Shown here in pieces: positions 33,930 to 45,875 of a DNA stretch of 64,000 nt. The stretch comes from Odontocerum albicorne (Eukaryota; Arthropoda; Insecta; Trichoptera; Odontoceridae), in contig OX463849.1 of assembly GCA_949825065.1 (NCBI GenBank), positions 41,599,234-41,663,233 on the forward strand, read 5' to 3'. Made by a program: the position numbers and the translations under genes. The notes below the pieces were generated by a model. It was not told the origin of the DNA. It did not search any database and saw only the letters and a list, made by a program, of their open reading frames with translations. Within the stretch, counting starts at the first letter, position 1. Each line of letters opens with the position of its first letter.

Positions 33930-34666
33930 CAGAGCTGTGGAGTCGGATGAAAATTTACCGACTCCGGCTTTATTTTATACTCCGACACCGACTCCAACTC
34001 CGACTCCAATTCTTGACTCTGACTTAAATTTTTATTTTATTTTATAATTTACTGCGTCTACCTAATGTATTTATATTGACTTATTAATAATGGATACAGG
34101 TATAAATAAAAAAATAATTATATTCGTACACAAATGAAACAATTTAACAAAAAAATATATAACCAATACGCATTAAGCAATATCTTCACACTAAAATAAT
34201 ATTAAAAATATATATTAATATTTAAAAAAAGAATTACATAAAACTTTTAAAATAATTAGAAAAACAACACAGGTAGGTATTAAAAAAAATAAGAAAACAC
34301 TTTAAAATTAAAAGGTTGCTTCATTTGTTTTCATACGTTAACTAAATCTTATTTATATTGTTTATTATGTTTTTTATTCAATATTGAATAGACCACAAGA
34401 TTTTTGAGAACGCCCGAATGCGGCGGCATCTTCCGAAGTAATGAACGAATATCGTATGCTGATATAATACACTTACAATATTTAGGCATGGACACGCCGC
34501 GCGTGTTTTGAGCATGATGCAGATGTTCACATGGGCACGCCAGGCGTGTTCTCAGCATTGGATGAGTTAAAGAAAATGTTAAAATAATTAAACGGAGTCG
34601 GAGTCGGTCGATTTTTTCCGACTCCGACTCCAACTCCGCCTAAAATGTTCCGACTCCACAGCCCTG
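33930..34666. mobile_element. Non-autonomous hAT element, 737 bp
   Basis: Left terminus CAGAGCTGTGGAGTCGGA and right terminus TCCGACTCCACAGCCCTG are inverted repeats with one mismatch. Perfect 8-bp target duplications caaataat lie at 33922-33929 and 34667-34674. CAGRG ends with 8-bp duplications define hAT. Subterminal (gactccgactcc)n-like repeats sit at both ends (about 33960-34010 and 34595-34640). The centre is AT-rich with no transposase, so mobility would have depended on an enzyme supplied elsewhere. Confidence 0.88.
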
Positions 34667-34674
34667 CAAATAAT

Positions 34675-35720
34675 ACAAAAAATGAAACAACAAAAATAGG
34701 AAATAAAATCCAAATAAAAATATTAGTCAAACAAGCTTTAAAATATGTTACATAACGATAATGAAAATCAAAAACAACATTATAAAAACATGTTTACTTG
34801 AAGTTTGTACACAATCAAAATGGAAAGTATTTATGTATAATATTATATAATATTTAACAATAATAGATAGCACAAATAACGTACATTAAAAAGTGTGTTT
34901 TTAATTTTTTTTAATTAATTAATGTTAAATTAAAAATTAATGCAACAACTCAACGTTGAGAAATCGAAAATATTCTTGATTTGAGCTTCCTCCTAGAATA
35001 ACTGAAAATGTCAATATAATATTATATTAACACATAAATAAAAATCACAAAACGACTTAAATATGAATAATGGATAATTTTTCCTCTTATTCGTGCAAGG
35101 CAAATATTGTCAATAACAGAAATTTTCAAAGTGAAACATTTATCTTTGTTTTTTTTTCTGTTTTTAATAAAAGCTAAAAATTAAGTTCGTTCTTTTTTGC
35201 ATATATACTCGTACATGCACCAATCCATGTTTCTTTTACTTTCAAAATCTTTTCAAGTAATTTTCAAACGATGTCGAAAGAAAAGTTTGATTTTTATAAA
35301 TAAAAGTTTTTTACAATATATTATACGCAAAAGAATATATTGTACATGAAATATAAAGTTGGAAGAGACAGAATAATCAATAACGTTCATCAGCCATATT
35401 GTTGACTTGTGAGTTCATGGTATAGTTAATTATATGTATATTACATCCTTGAAATGTTCATATTTTTTTTTACTCCCATCAAACACTTTTTTCACATCGA
35501 GGTGTCGATGTCTAATTGAACATGCCTGGTACATAAAATTAATTGTATCTATTCAAAGGCTTGATGGTAATTGATTCAGTTTTATGTAGTTTACTTTGTA
35601 AATTTTTTTTTAAACGCTGGCATTGAAATTCCAATGGTAGCAGGGTCGCCTGCTGATATGTTGCGCCCAAAAAAACATAAAACTTTTAATAGGCATTTAT
35701 TTGTTTAAACACTTCATTGA
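34675..35720. other. No gene seen
   Basis: Very AT-rich, with only short unremarkable open frames. Confidence 0.4.
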
Positions 35721-35721
35721 A

Positions 35722-35785
35722 CGCTATACAAGATGGCTGATTTATTGTCAAATGGTAATATCTTCCCACCAACCAGAAAATAGTT
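35722..35785 (-). mobile_element. SINE-1 3' end, decayed
   Basis: gctgatttattgtcaaatgg and taatatcttcccaccaacca parallel the reversed tail of other copies. Confidence 0.5.
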
Positions 35786-35823
35786 CAACAATTGTGGTTC
35801 TATTGTTAGATGAAATGAAGACA

Positions 35824-36079
35824 TTGTAATTTATTTTTATCAAACACTGTTTATTCAACTTTTTTGTAACGGTATAACTCTACCGGTTTCAAGGATTTCA
35901 CCTCATCTTCAGGGGAGCACAAACAAGACTTGTGTGTGCTCCCCTGAAGATGAGGTGAAAGCCTTGAAACCGGTAGGGTTATACCGTTACAAAAAAATGG
36001 AATAAACAGTGTTTGATAAAAATAAATTACAAAGTCTTTAAACTTCCACAACGTTAATGCCTTAACTATAAACAACATA
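35824..36079 (+). mobile_element. Palindromic Penelope-like derivative, copy 2
   Basis: Arms at about 35826-35929 and 35930-36035 are inverted with several mismatches. The tail aactataaacaaca lies on the right, so the orientation is opposite to copy 1. Flanks gaaaTgaagaca (35812-35823) and gaaaAgaagaca (36080-36091) form a 12-bp duplication with one change. The cleavage-type triplet is GTT in both arms instead of GTC. Confidence 0.72.
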
Positions 36080-36091
36080 GAAAAGAAGACA

Positions 36092-36450
36092 GATTTGCAT
36101 TGGAATTTTAAAGTAAGAAAAAAAAAATATGGAAAAATAAGAAAGAAAGCCGAATCAAAAATGGATGTTTTAAGTAAGATGAAGAAATGAGCTTTAAGAA
36201 GGTTTGGACATATGAAAAGAATGAATGATAAAAGAATGACTAAACGAGTATACAAGTGAGAAGTGCAAGGTATGCGTGGAAAAGGTATACCGAAGAGATC
36301 ATGGTTCGATCAAATGAACCAGATTTTGAAAGATGCTAAAATAGAAGTATGTTTAATGTAACTTTGCGCATGAGGAGATCTATGAATGTGCTTAGTTAAA
36401 AAGTTTGGATATTTATTCTCTCTGCCTACCCCGCAAGTGACACGATTTGA
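36092..36450 (+). pseudogene. LINE family B remnant next to PLE copy 2
   Basis: Reads LRRFGHMKRMNDKRMTKR at about 36196-36249, then gtatgcgtggaaaaggtata (R-G-R-P region). It ends with tattctctctgcctaccccg. A further case of a PLE copy lying beside or within a family B element. Confidence 0.65.
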
Positions 36451-36760
36451 TTATGTATGTACAGTATTATCTGCGACTAGGATATATTAGGAAGAAAGAT
36501 AATGGGGGAACGAAGAAACACACTACGTCACTGAAGGAAAATATGTCTTTTGAAACACTTATGTCAGTTGTCAACTGGTTCCAGAACTTGAACAATACTA
36601 TAAAAATCGACGTTAAAAATGAAGTGCGGCAAGAAGCCAATATTATTCTGCTTCATTTTTTTTATTTTTTCCATCAGAATTTCAAACCTGAAAAGCAACC
36701 AACTGTCATCGAACAACTTTTTTTTTGTGTGCTTTTAAAATTCAAGCATGTTTTAGCATT

Positions 36761-37012
36761 GTAATTTATTTTTAACAAACACTGTTTATTCCACTTTTTT
36801 ATGATGGTATAACCCTACCGGTTTCAAGGCTTTCACCTCATCTTCAGGGGAGCGCAAACAAGAGTCTTGTTTGCGCTCCCCTGAAGATGAGGTGAAAGCC
36901 TTGAAACCGGTAGGGTTATACCGTCATAAAAAAGTGGAATAAACAGTGTTTGTTAAAAATAAATTACAATGTCTTTAAACCTCCACAACGTTAATGCCTT
37001 AACTATAAACAA
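36761..37012 (+). mobile_element. Palindromic Penelope-like derivative, copy 3
   Basis: Arms of about 105 bp around a centre at 36864 with a single evident mismatch (tgatggt versus accgtca). Perfect 14-bp target duplication catgttttagcatt at 36747-36760 and 37013-37026. Tail codons on the plus strand (36965-36994) read YNVFKPPQR and stop. Near-perfect arms and duplication mark it as one of the youngest insertions in the window. The preceding 36451-36746 holds an open frame with no recognised domain. Confidence 0.8.
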
Positions 37013-37267
37013 CATGTTTTAGCATTCATAAAACTTGGTCACAAAATGTCTTGAGGTTTAGAGGATTATTAACGCCGCCATAGCTATAAAAAGTTCACCT
37101 CGATATCTGCCAAAAAGTGATGTTCCACGCATAATACAGTAAGAATCAAATCAGATTACCTTTTATTAAAAAAAAAAATAAGCTTTAGCATTACTTAAAG
37201 CTTATAAATATATTCTTATATATATTTTTTTCAGTAACGAATTTCTGATATGACTGAAACCTACTTA

Positions 37268-37600
37268 TGTTACGTACATATATAATCACGCCGCGTCCCT
37301 TTTGAGGTATGCTCAGAGAACAGATCCCCACACTTTTTCTACCAGCACATAACTTTTGCCTCCTCCATCATTATCATGCACAATCCTCTATTATGCATAC
37401 TTCTCAATTTATATTATTTATAAATCTGGTCCCCTTGATCTAGCCGCGTTTCCTTGGTATACCATTTCTACACATACCTTTAATTTATGACATGTCATTC
37501 TCCACATGTCCAAAGCACCTAATCGCTCCTTACTTCATCCCACTTAAAACATCCATTTAATCCGTGCATTAAGTTTTGATGTGTTTATCCGCCTTTATAC
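37268..37600 (-). pseudogene. LINE family B remnant
   Basis: Reversed: complement of taatcacgccgcgtcccttt at the 3' end, tgccccttgatct-like RTWLDQ region near 37428, and tctccacatgtccaaagcac (GHVE region) near 37499. Confidence 0.55.
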
Positions 37601-39298
37601 ATCGACAACACATTTTTTTCTTAGTGCACATATCCTCACAGCATTATTATGTGGAATTAAACTATGAATATCTAATTTTTTCTATTAATTCAATTGATTA
37701 TTATATTTTGAAATTATTATTATAAATTTTGAACAGTTTTTTTCTCTTGGCAATTTTTACTGCTTCAAACATTATCTTACATACTTTAATGTATATAGTA
37801 ATGAATAGTATCAGACCATTGATGATGTAACAAATCCATCATTAATTTTGCCCAATGAAGCTCCCATCGCATGAATAATGTGTGTTTAATTAAAATGGCA
37901 TTTAATTAAACTTTTGCCTGCAATAAAATTTCTGTCTGAGATCTTGATTGACTACTGAATGTTACTCACTGTTGCGTTTACCGTTATAAATCTTAAACCA
38001 TCTCGACCTTCTTTAGACTGATCTCGGTAAATTAACTAAAAAGCATATCTCAAATTTATTTAAATTTTTAGAGAATGTGCTTATTTCATACGATATTTTA
38101 TTTATCAATTTTGTTGCTATATGCAATGTGTCTTAATATATTTCTAGTAAATAAATCTTATCACACATTAAAATTATTTTAGCTGGTTTGGTTTCTTCTC
38201 GTGTCGTTTAATTATTCATTTTGAACTACCGAAGTCTTTGCAAAACTGTGTTTTTTATATGAAGTTTTAAAAAACCGAACAAAAGAAACAAAATTAAAAT
38301 AAAAATAGCAATCAAACATACTACAAAACACACTATATAAAAAAATACATAAAAATTGAAAAACGCCAAAAAAGGAATAACATTTATATGCATATATAAA
38401 AAACAAAAACAAATTGGCACAAGTTCATCAAAAATGAAAATTACGATTTCGCTTTTTAAGTAAAAACTACTGTAAATTCATAACAATTAAGTTAAAATAA
38501 ACATAATTACCAAAAATAAATTAAAAACTGCTAATTCGGAAGTGTGTTCTCAGACGGCTGAAATATAGAACGAGATATTGAACGGCGAGTTGGAACAGTA
38601 AACAAAGTCAATGAGGCACCCAAAAACATATAATACTCGTACTCGTATATTCAAGCTAAGCATTTATGTATATGAGTAAAACTTCGGCGTGAAAAATAAA
38701 TGGAAGGAACCACATAAAGAGGTTTTAAATATTCCTGATTTCAACTTCCCTATATAGAGCAACAGAATATGACATGCTCGGATCTTGGTGTCAACTTTTA
38801 TAAAATCCCAGAATTTCTCTCGGTCTTGTGATTTGAGAAGAAACTTTTCAGTATTGTTTATTCCTATAAATTTCTTACTTTCGTGTTTTTTCTTATAAGA
38901 TTGTCTTTACAAAATAAAAATAAAACAAAATTAATTCCGTATACGTTTGATCATATTTGAAACAGGCTTGTTATGAAAGTATATCTGATTAACATTTTAT
39001 ATATTGATATACTTATATTTTATTACTTTGGATAGATCTGTTTTGTTAGCCACTCACTCACTTTTAATGTGATTACTGTGAAATATTCACCTTTATGCAA
39101 TATTTAATTCACCATATAAAAGTCATGCAATGGGAAAACACGGTATTCAGTAATATTGGGAAAAGAACTTCTAAAAGTTTATGAATATCTATTCGGAACC
39201 GTGTTTAAGAAAATGTAAGTAAACCTGAAAATGAAAAGTTTTCCATGACACTTAACATATAAATATAAACTTATACTTCGGAAAGGTCTTACAAAATT
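37601..39298. other. No gene seen
   Basis: Long AT-rich stretch. An A-rich part at 38270-38420 gives low-complexity frames only. No repeat family recognised. Confidence 0.45.
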
Positions 39299-39299
39299 G

Positions 39300-39725
39300 T
39301 ATTTATTCGTTGGACAGGAAAATGTGCTGCGTTAAGAGACAAAATAAAAGCTGCGCATGCTAAGATGGTCAGCTGGTGTGTCGTTAAGAGACAAAATAAA
39401 AAGCTCACGCATTCGTAGAAGCCTAGGTGTTACAGACATCAACAGCAGGATGGAGGAGAGGCGGTTGAGATGGTATGGGCACGCTGGACGCAGAGCACCC
39501 GATCACATTGTGAACCAGGCAATCTCCATGGATCTTCCTCGAATAACAACCAGAGGAAGACCAAAGAATTCATGGGTGGTGCAAAAAGATAACCTAATGC
39601 AGAAGCACGACCTGGGGGGATGTAGTCCGGGATAGAAGAGCATACAGCCTGAGGACGAGGAGAGCTGACCCCAACAGTCTTCGGAGACAGTGAGTTGGGA
39701 TTGAGCCAGAGAAAAGAAGGACAGG
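39300..39725 (+). pseudogene. RTE-like LINE C-terminal fragment
   Basis: Plus strand reads LRWSAGVSLRDKIKSSRIRR, SLGVTDIN, RRLRWYGHAGRRAPDHIVNQ and AISMDLPRITTRGRPKNSW, then frameshifts near 39615. MLRW-GV---D-I--S-I--SL-V---(5)RLRWYGH is the post-RT signature of RTE-clade elements. A short internal duplication (gttaagagacaaaataaaa) at about 39333 and 39384 sits at its 5' edge. A close relative is at 44267-45000. Confidence 0.75.
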
Positions 39726-39765
39726 AAAATGTGATATGATTGTAGGTATACACAAAAAGTGTACA

Positions 39766-39797
39766 TTTTGCATATACACAAATGTGTATATGCAAAA
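39766..39797. repeat. Perfect 15-bp hairpin
   Basis: ttttgcatatacaca, a 2-nt loop aa, then tgtgtatatgcaaaa: a near-uninterrupted cruciform-capable palindrome just after the RTE tail. Confidence 0.85.
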
Positions 39798-39984
39798 AGG
39801 CTTCAACCCGAAAAAAAAATATATTTATTTGAAATATCTAATAAATATATGTAAATCTGATAAGTCAAAACGTGAAGCTGGTATAATGTGTTTCATAGTT
39901 CAATTTTATCTTGTTTTTATCTCAACATAGGTAAAATTGGAATGTAATCATTGTTGCATATAAATGACAAATTCTTATATTTTT

Positions 39985-40400
39985 TAATACCAATTTCGTC
40001 GTCGTTGCTGGACCTCGTAGTCAAGGATCCCCTCGCCACTCCAACGTCAAACTCGAGCTGCTTTTCCACGTTGATCATGTAATCTTCTGTGAGAAAACAG
40101 CCCGATCTTAGATGCGAACTCCCTCCCGCAGATGCCAAAGACATGTGGATCCTGCTGAATCGCCTTGGAATGCTAATCCATGTTCCCGGCACGCTGACTG
40201 TTTCTCACACGTCTAGCCGTTGAGACGCCATCAGCCCGACAACAGATGGCACTCCATCTTCCACGGTCCTGAGCCACCTGTTCCCAGCCTTCAGGCTTCC
40301 GACACAAAGTCAACGTCTCTCGCAGACTGTCTATAGCGCTTTCTTCCCCGTACAAGACGCGTTTTAGAACCCTTAGATCGCGCATGCGTATCACATGTCC
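39985..40400 (-). pseudogene. LINE family D C-terminus and 3' UTR
   Basis: The minus strand (40173-40394) reads MRDLRVLKRVLYGE, then KPEGWEQVAQDRGRWSAICC, then a stop after RAGNMD. W---AQDR--W is a common ending of LINE ORF2 proteins. The following 3' UTR (39985-40170) matches 13590-13930 and 14910-15140, tying those non-coding pieces to a LINE. Confidence 0.6.
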
Positions 40401-41275
40401 GATATCGCAAATACGCCTTTACAACCCTGAACTCATCAATTTACAATTGGAGCGTTGCAGAACCAAGACATTTCTGACATAATCTCTTAGTGGATTCAAA
40501 TAGTTCAACGAAGGAAACGTTGGTGGAATACCAATTTAATTTATACACGAAAAACACGTAATTTTATTACTAAATCATAAAGTTGGTAAAAATGTCTGTT
40601 TTCAAATTGAATCCGGCATTATTAATGTATGAGATTTCCCTTTTACTTCATATTTTACACAGTTAAGATTACTCTTCACACTGATTCGCATTTAATGTAC
40701 AAGATGAAGTGAACTCGACACTTCTGCGGGGCAAAACTTTTAACCCCTGTTACAAAATAAATTAACCCCTGGTGTTTAGGCCAAACGTTACATAATGCAC
40801 TTTGCCATACCATCGCATCAGCAGAGTTTCATCTAACAGTCATTATGCATTAGTCACCCGCCGCTACTATGATCCTCACACTTATTCGTCCTAAATGAGT
40901 TGAAGTAGACGCTTTTGTAGCATTGGATCATCATGAAGTATTTGTAAGAAGCCTTATTACATCTCAATGGTAATCTATACTATAAGGTACTGATATTATA
41001 TAACAGAATATAAATGTTATTATTATTATAATTGAGTTGAACCTGTATCAAATCTGAAATAAAGAAATAAATAACGCGCTCCAGGGCATGTTAGTTACTG
41101 TCATATTTTGCATGACCTGCTTTGTAAGCGTTCAGGTTTCGCCATCATAGCTTATCATCGGCTCAATAAAAATGATTAGGAACTTAGTGGATTAATACAC
41201 CCGGATTTAAAAAAGATATCTAATTCCAAAAAGTTTAATTGCATCGATTTATTGGAAAAAAAATCCCGAACATTT
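40401..41275. other. No gene; candidate conserved island about 40700-40880
   Basis: Mixed-composition, non-repeated block with cgttacataatgcactttgc, ccatcgcatcagcagagttt and cattatgcattagtcacccg. No reading frame of interest. Confidence 0.4.
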
Positions 41276-41279
41276 GTGA

Positions 41280-41460
41280 TGTCCGTGGCGTAGTTGGTAA
41301 GGTATCCGTCTATCCAACCCGTGGTTTGAAATCCAGTTTATTTTAAAAAGGCATCCAGTCTTGTTTTCACTTCAGCCATCTTTAACATCTTTCTGGTTGG
41401 TTGGAAAAGATAGGTGTGTGGAAGGGCTTCTTTACAAGCTGTATTATACACAACAAAAGT
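41280..41460 (+). mobile_element. SINE-1, forward, near complete
   Basis: Head gtccgtggcgtagttggtaa at 41281-41300 and damaged B box gtttgaaatccag, then catctttctggttggttgga, ending near gctgtattatacacaac. Confidence 0.75.
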
Positions 41461-42750
41461 TTAATGCAATGCAAGAATTTAAGAATTATTTTTTTAAAAG
41501 ATAAATCGATCACAAATACAATATGTTATCTGAGATATTCTCAAGAAAACGAGTATATTTCACTTTTAATAATTGTTACATTGTGACTTATGATCTTATT
41601 TTCAATATAATAATATTCAAGTCTTCTGCCGCCTTGAGCATTTTTTTATAGCATTCACTTTTGATACGCCTAATGAAAGCAAAAGTTAACATTAGCTCAG
41701 ATGCTTCAATCAGTATTGACAGATCAAGGCTATAACCGCATGTCAATCTGATCACTAGTGATGCAAGGACTTCCCGTACAACACATGCTCATAAAATCAT
41801 CGTTTTTTTTCCCGCACTTGCAATACATTATTTATAATATGCTTAATTTTAATATTACGAGTATATATATGAAATAATGATCAATATCATCGTTAAGTAT
41901 CACTTAACATATAATTAGATATTGAAAGTTTTTTTGCGAAACATAAATTAAATACGAACATCTCAAGTGTTATGGTGCATTGAATGTTATGGTTATTTGT
42001 CTTTGTAAAATAAATTTTAAGGGTTCATAGCTTATAAAATAGATATTGAAATATTTTACAAAATACTTATTGTGAACCCATTCTCAGATCACTGAAACTG
42101 CTCCCTCTTCAGGAGAGGTGGGTACGACGCGATATTCCTATTAGAACTCCTGAATAATCGTATTATCTGTGAAAAACTCATTTTAAAGATACGAGTATCT
42201 CTCAATATTTTAAACAGACTGTTTCGTATTAACAGATGGACGTGGGCATGTTACTCCAGAGGAAAACAGAAATAAAAAATATTTAGATTTGTCAATATTT
42301 AATTTATTTGTTGATTTTTAATTAAACGTGATGAATTTGAAGCATTTTTTTTAAAGAAATGCAAATGTATTATAAATTTTTATTTATATACTTGTGTTAT
42401 ATAATGTTGTTTTCTGTTCGATTCATAAATGTTTTTCCGTTTTGATTGTGTGTTTGAGTTTTGATGTTTTTTTTCAATGTTGTTATTGTTTTAAAATTTA
42501 TTTCATTAGAATTTCCTTTCTTTTTTGTTTTATTCTTTGAATAGTGTTTGTATTGAATTTTCATGTTTTGTAATAGTAGCCATTGAAAATGAATACGAGT
42601 AAATAATTATTTGTGAATTTTCCGTACCAAAGCAAATAAAAAATTGCCTTTCTTCCATAATAATTGATAAATGAACAAGTGTTACGTGGTTGCACATTTT
42701 GACGACACTAGAGCATGTTATAGTTTATTTAGTGTAAACGGTAAAAGCTC
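41461..42750. other. No gene seen
   Basis: AT-rich to the edge of the 21-bp array. The open frame at 42671 that runs into the array has no recognised domain. Confidence 0.4.
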
Positions 42751-42756
42751 TTACTT

Positions 42757-42882
42757 GAAATTGACAAGGAACGTAGTGAAATTGACAAGGAACGTAGTGA
42801 AATTGACAAGGAACGTAGTGAAATTGACAAGGAACGTAGTGAAATTGACAAGGAACGTAGTGAAATTGACAAGGAACGCAGG
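42757..42882 (+). repeat. Minisatellite, 21-bp unit x 6
   Basis: Five identical units gaaattgacaaggaacgtag(t) and a sixth with two changes. The unit is a multiple of three, so it gives seven-residue repeats (KLTRNVV in one frame, EIDKERS in another). Both frames end soon after the array, so expression is not supported. Confidence 0.95.
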
Positions 42883-44262
42883 GACATTTACAGATGATCA
42901 TGCTATGGAAATGTTTTTTTAGTACTTATTCCATTCAATTTGAGTCGTTTTTTCTAATCGCCTCATAGTATATTTCACTCATATATTTTTATTTAGTTTG
43001 TCATTATTCGGACCTTCTTCACATATATTAAATAAGCCATTAACCCCCGGTTCATTGAATAACATTCATTTTGGTTAAACGCAGTTTATATTTCCGGCTT
43101 TATATAGCGGCTGTATATTTGTTTATTGGTATAAAATGTTATCTTTAATTTAACCCTACATTCAAAATACGGACCAACATTAATTATAAACAGGCAGGGG
43201 ATATAAAGGAGACATCTTTCGAACCACTAATGCGATGCTTGCGCACTCAGCAGCAAAATATTATGCGCCAGTCTAGATTGTAAGTTCACACACAAACACT
43301 AGTTACGGAAGACTAAATAAGGTGATGAATTTTGTAAGGGGAAATATTTCCCGTTTTCATAGCTCCAAGGATTCGTTCAACTGAAATCGTATCACTATTT
43401 TTGACTGATACGATTTTTGACTGATGAGTCAAAAAGAGTGATGCGATATGATATGGCTCTATATGACTTCAAGTTCCTAAAAGATAGTGTCAGTTATGTG
43501 CCGAAGCAAGTTCAACAAATGGTCATCAAGTACAAAACCCTACAGTTCTATTACCCGAATTATATCTGCCAAGATAGTCCTAGTGCACGCTGAACTAACT
43601 TAGGTGTGAACAAGATCGCAGTGCATGTATTGTATCATGGATAGTTGAGAACTGATAGATTATCTTCAGTGTCTGCGGCAACACATAGTATTTAGGCCAT
43701 ATATTCAATACATGTCCCTCATACGCTTTGACTGGGAGACTTGAAGCCATCCATCCATCCACCTTGCTAGGAATTTACCATGCAAGAGAATAAGATAAGA
43801 AAATTTTAAAACAAAGTAAGAATTTTCTTTGTATATGTTTCAGAATTGCACATCAAATGAACATTTTTTTGCTTTAAGGCCTACGAAGTGCTGCGGAATT
43901 ACGCATACAGCGGAAGATTTTATTTTTTATTAACTTCAAACTGCAAATCCCAGAAACTGAGCTGGACTATGATATAATATGTGGTTGAATATGACATGAC
44001 GACTCTTACAATTTCTCATATTTCAACAGTCCGAAATTAATTGTGCTTATAAGGTTACACGTTCCTGTATGCTCACTCTGCAAAATATTTTATTTCGCAA
44101 TGACTTAGTTACGACAAATTAGCTCCGACATAAAAAGGCTACACCTATTAAGCAATCATTATAGGCATTGTAAGAACTTCCATGTGACTTTGATTACTTT
44201 CAAGAGCAAAGTTAATTGAAAATATTCTTGCCAGAATCAATTGAGTCAATTATGTAGGTTTT
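42883..44262. other. No gene; small inverted repeat at about 43387-43443
   Basis: Words tatcactatttttgactgat and gatgagtcaaaaagagtgat are imperfect inverses. Otherwise nothing recognised. Confidence 0.4.
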
Positions 44263-44266
44263 CTTT

Positions 44267-45000
44267 TTAATTGTGTTGGGATCGTGTAAGACAAACATTA
44301 CCAAATTGTGACTCCTTTAAGTATATTGTGTCACTCATCCATAACGATGGAGGATGTGCAGCAGATGAAATACATAGAATTAGTGTGTGATGGATGAACT
44401 TTAGATCAATGACGGGAGTTCTATGTGATCCCAAAATGCCAGTAAAGTTAAAAGGAAAAGTATACCAAACGATTGTCAGACCCACACTCCTCTGTGGCTC
44501 CGAATGCTGGACGATGTATAACTCTTACTCCAGGCAACTAGAAACTGCTGAAATGCGCATGCTAAGATGGTCAGCCGGTGTGTCCCTAAGAGACAAAATA
44601 AAAAGTTCACGCATTCGTGGAAGCCTAGGTGTTACAGACATCAACAGTAAGATGGAGAAGAGGCGATTGAGATGGTATGGGCACGTTGGACGCAGAGCAC
44701 CCGATCACATTGTGAACCAGGCAATCTCCATGGATCTTCCTCGAATAATAACCAGAGGAAGACCAAAGAATTCATGGGTGGTGCAAAAAGATAACCTGAT
44801 GCAGAGGCACGGCCTGGGGGATGTAGTCCGGGACAGAAGAGCATACAACCTGAGGACGAGGAGAGTTGACCCCAACAGTTTTCGCAGACAGTGAGTTAGG
44901 ATGGAGCCAGGGAGAAGAAGGATCATGTTAGACTGTTTTACCTTTTGTTTAATAAAGGTCATTAAACTATCCAAATAAAATAAAATAAATCAAATAAATT
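44267..45000 (+). pseudogene. RTE-like LINE 3' end, best-preserved copy
   Basis: A continuous frame at 44394-44894 (166 residues) covers the region downstream of the RT core: MNFRSMTGVLCDPKMPVKLK, GKVYQTIVRPTLLCGSECWT, AEMRMLRWSAGVSL, KRRLRWYGHVGRRAPDHIVN, GRPKNSWVVQKDNLM, RRVDPNSFRRQ and stop. K-KGK-Y-T-VRP-LL-GSE-W and LRWYGHV are RTE-clade hallmarks. Upstream, decayed HNDGGCAADEIHRISV sense continues to about 44267. The 3' end is a short (aaataa)n-like tail at 44970-45000. It is 5'-truncated, with no catalytic domain. Confidence 0.8.
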
Positions 45001-45635
45001 TAGCAATGCAAGTCAAACAATTAACCACTGACCCTTTGGGACTAACACCTGTTGTAAATGATAATCAATCAAAACCGAAACGATCCTCCTCATAATTCTA
45101 ATTTGCCACACATCATCAAGTCGATTCCACTAAACGAGGACATTACGCCTTGACACTCCGGCCCCTTCTAAGCCTGTCATTATCGACTGCAGCCTTATCA
45201 TTATGATTAACGCTATCTATGCCACGACCAGGCACCTGCTTGTTAGCAGAACACCAATGTTGAGGATGCCGTGATTGTGATTACCTGGTACATAACATGC
45301 CTTGATTAGCCACTATGCCATCATCGACTGGCTGTGCTGAGACGTAATTATTGTGCTTTCTGCTTGATTTGTGCGGTGATTGATCAGACCGGCTTGTATG
45401 ACACACTCTCGGTTACGAAGTTTTTAAATATGAAATCAGCAGGTGTTTAGTCATACAAACTCTTCTGACCTTACTGTCTATAAGTTTCTTGAAATTGTTT
45501 TATTTATTTTTAATTTTTATAAGAAAACGGCTCAACAATATATTGTGTTCAACAAAATATACTGTGGGCATCAATATATTAGAATAACATAAAATGAGAG
45601 GTATTGAGAGCGGGGTTGGAGAAACAAGGCAACTC
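45001..45635. other. No gene; GC-balanced island 45080-45420
   Basis: About 340 bp of balanced composition with no repeat match, for example ttatcgactgcagccttatc, cacgaccaggcacctgcttg and gccatcatcgactggctgtg. No long frame. One of the better host-sequence candidates. Confidence 0.4.
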
Positions 45636-45639
45636 CTAA

Positions 45640-45875
45640 ATAGAGTTGCCCAACAATGATCCAGTTGGATAGGCCATAACATCAGGCACCCAGGCCTGCT
45701 CCTTACCATCGTCGAGGGAATGATTGAGGGCAGTAACCATAGAGCCCGCCCTAGATACAGCTACATGGACCGGGTGATTCGGGATGTGCGCTGTGGCAGC
45801 TACCAGGAGATGAAGAGACTGGCGGATGACAGAGATGAATGGAGGGATCGAGTGCTTGGTGCAGACCAATCCTAG
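45640..45875 (+). pseudogene. LINE ORF2 C-terminal fragment
   Basis: Plus-strand frame 45666-45875 reads WIGHNIRHPGLLLTIVEGMI, then EGSNHRARPRYSYMD, then EMKRLADDRDEWRDRVLG and stop. WIGH-LRH-GL---I-EG--EG---R-RPR--Y and EMKRLA-DR-EWR are diagnostic of a LINE polymerase C-terminus of yet another family. An A-rich run follows at 45889-45903, suggesting the 3' end of the insertion. Confidence 0.75.

Noticed and set aside
33862..34047. Frame with TPTPTPTP repeats
   Set aside because: Comes from the GACTCC subterminal repeats of the hAT element, not a protein.
36447..36764. 105-residue frame MIMYVQYYLRLG...
   Set aside because: No recognisable domain, ends at the edge of a PLE arm and begins in a LINE terminus; unsupported as a gene.
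41280..41355. Possible tRNA gene
   Set aside because: A- and B-box-like words are present but the arms do not pair and it continues into the SINE-1 body; it is a SINE head.
42671..42922. Host gene with KLTRNVV repeats
   Set aside because: No recognised domain on either side, stops in the alternative frame, and an AT-rich flank without splice evidence.
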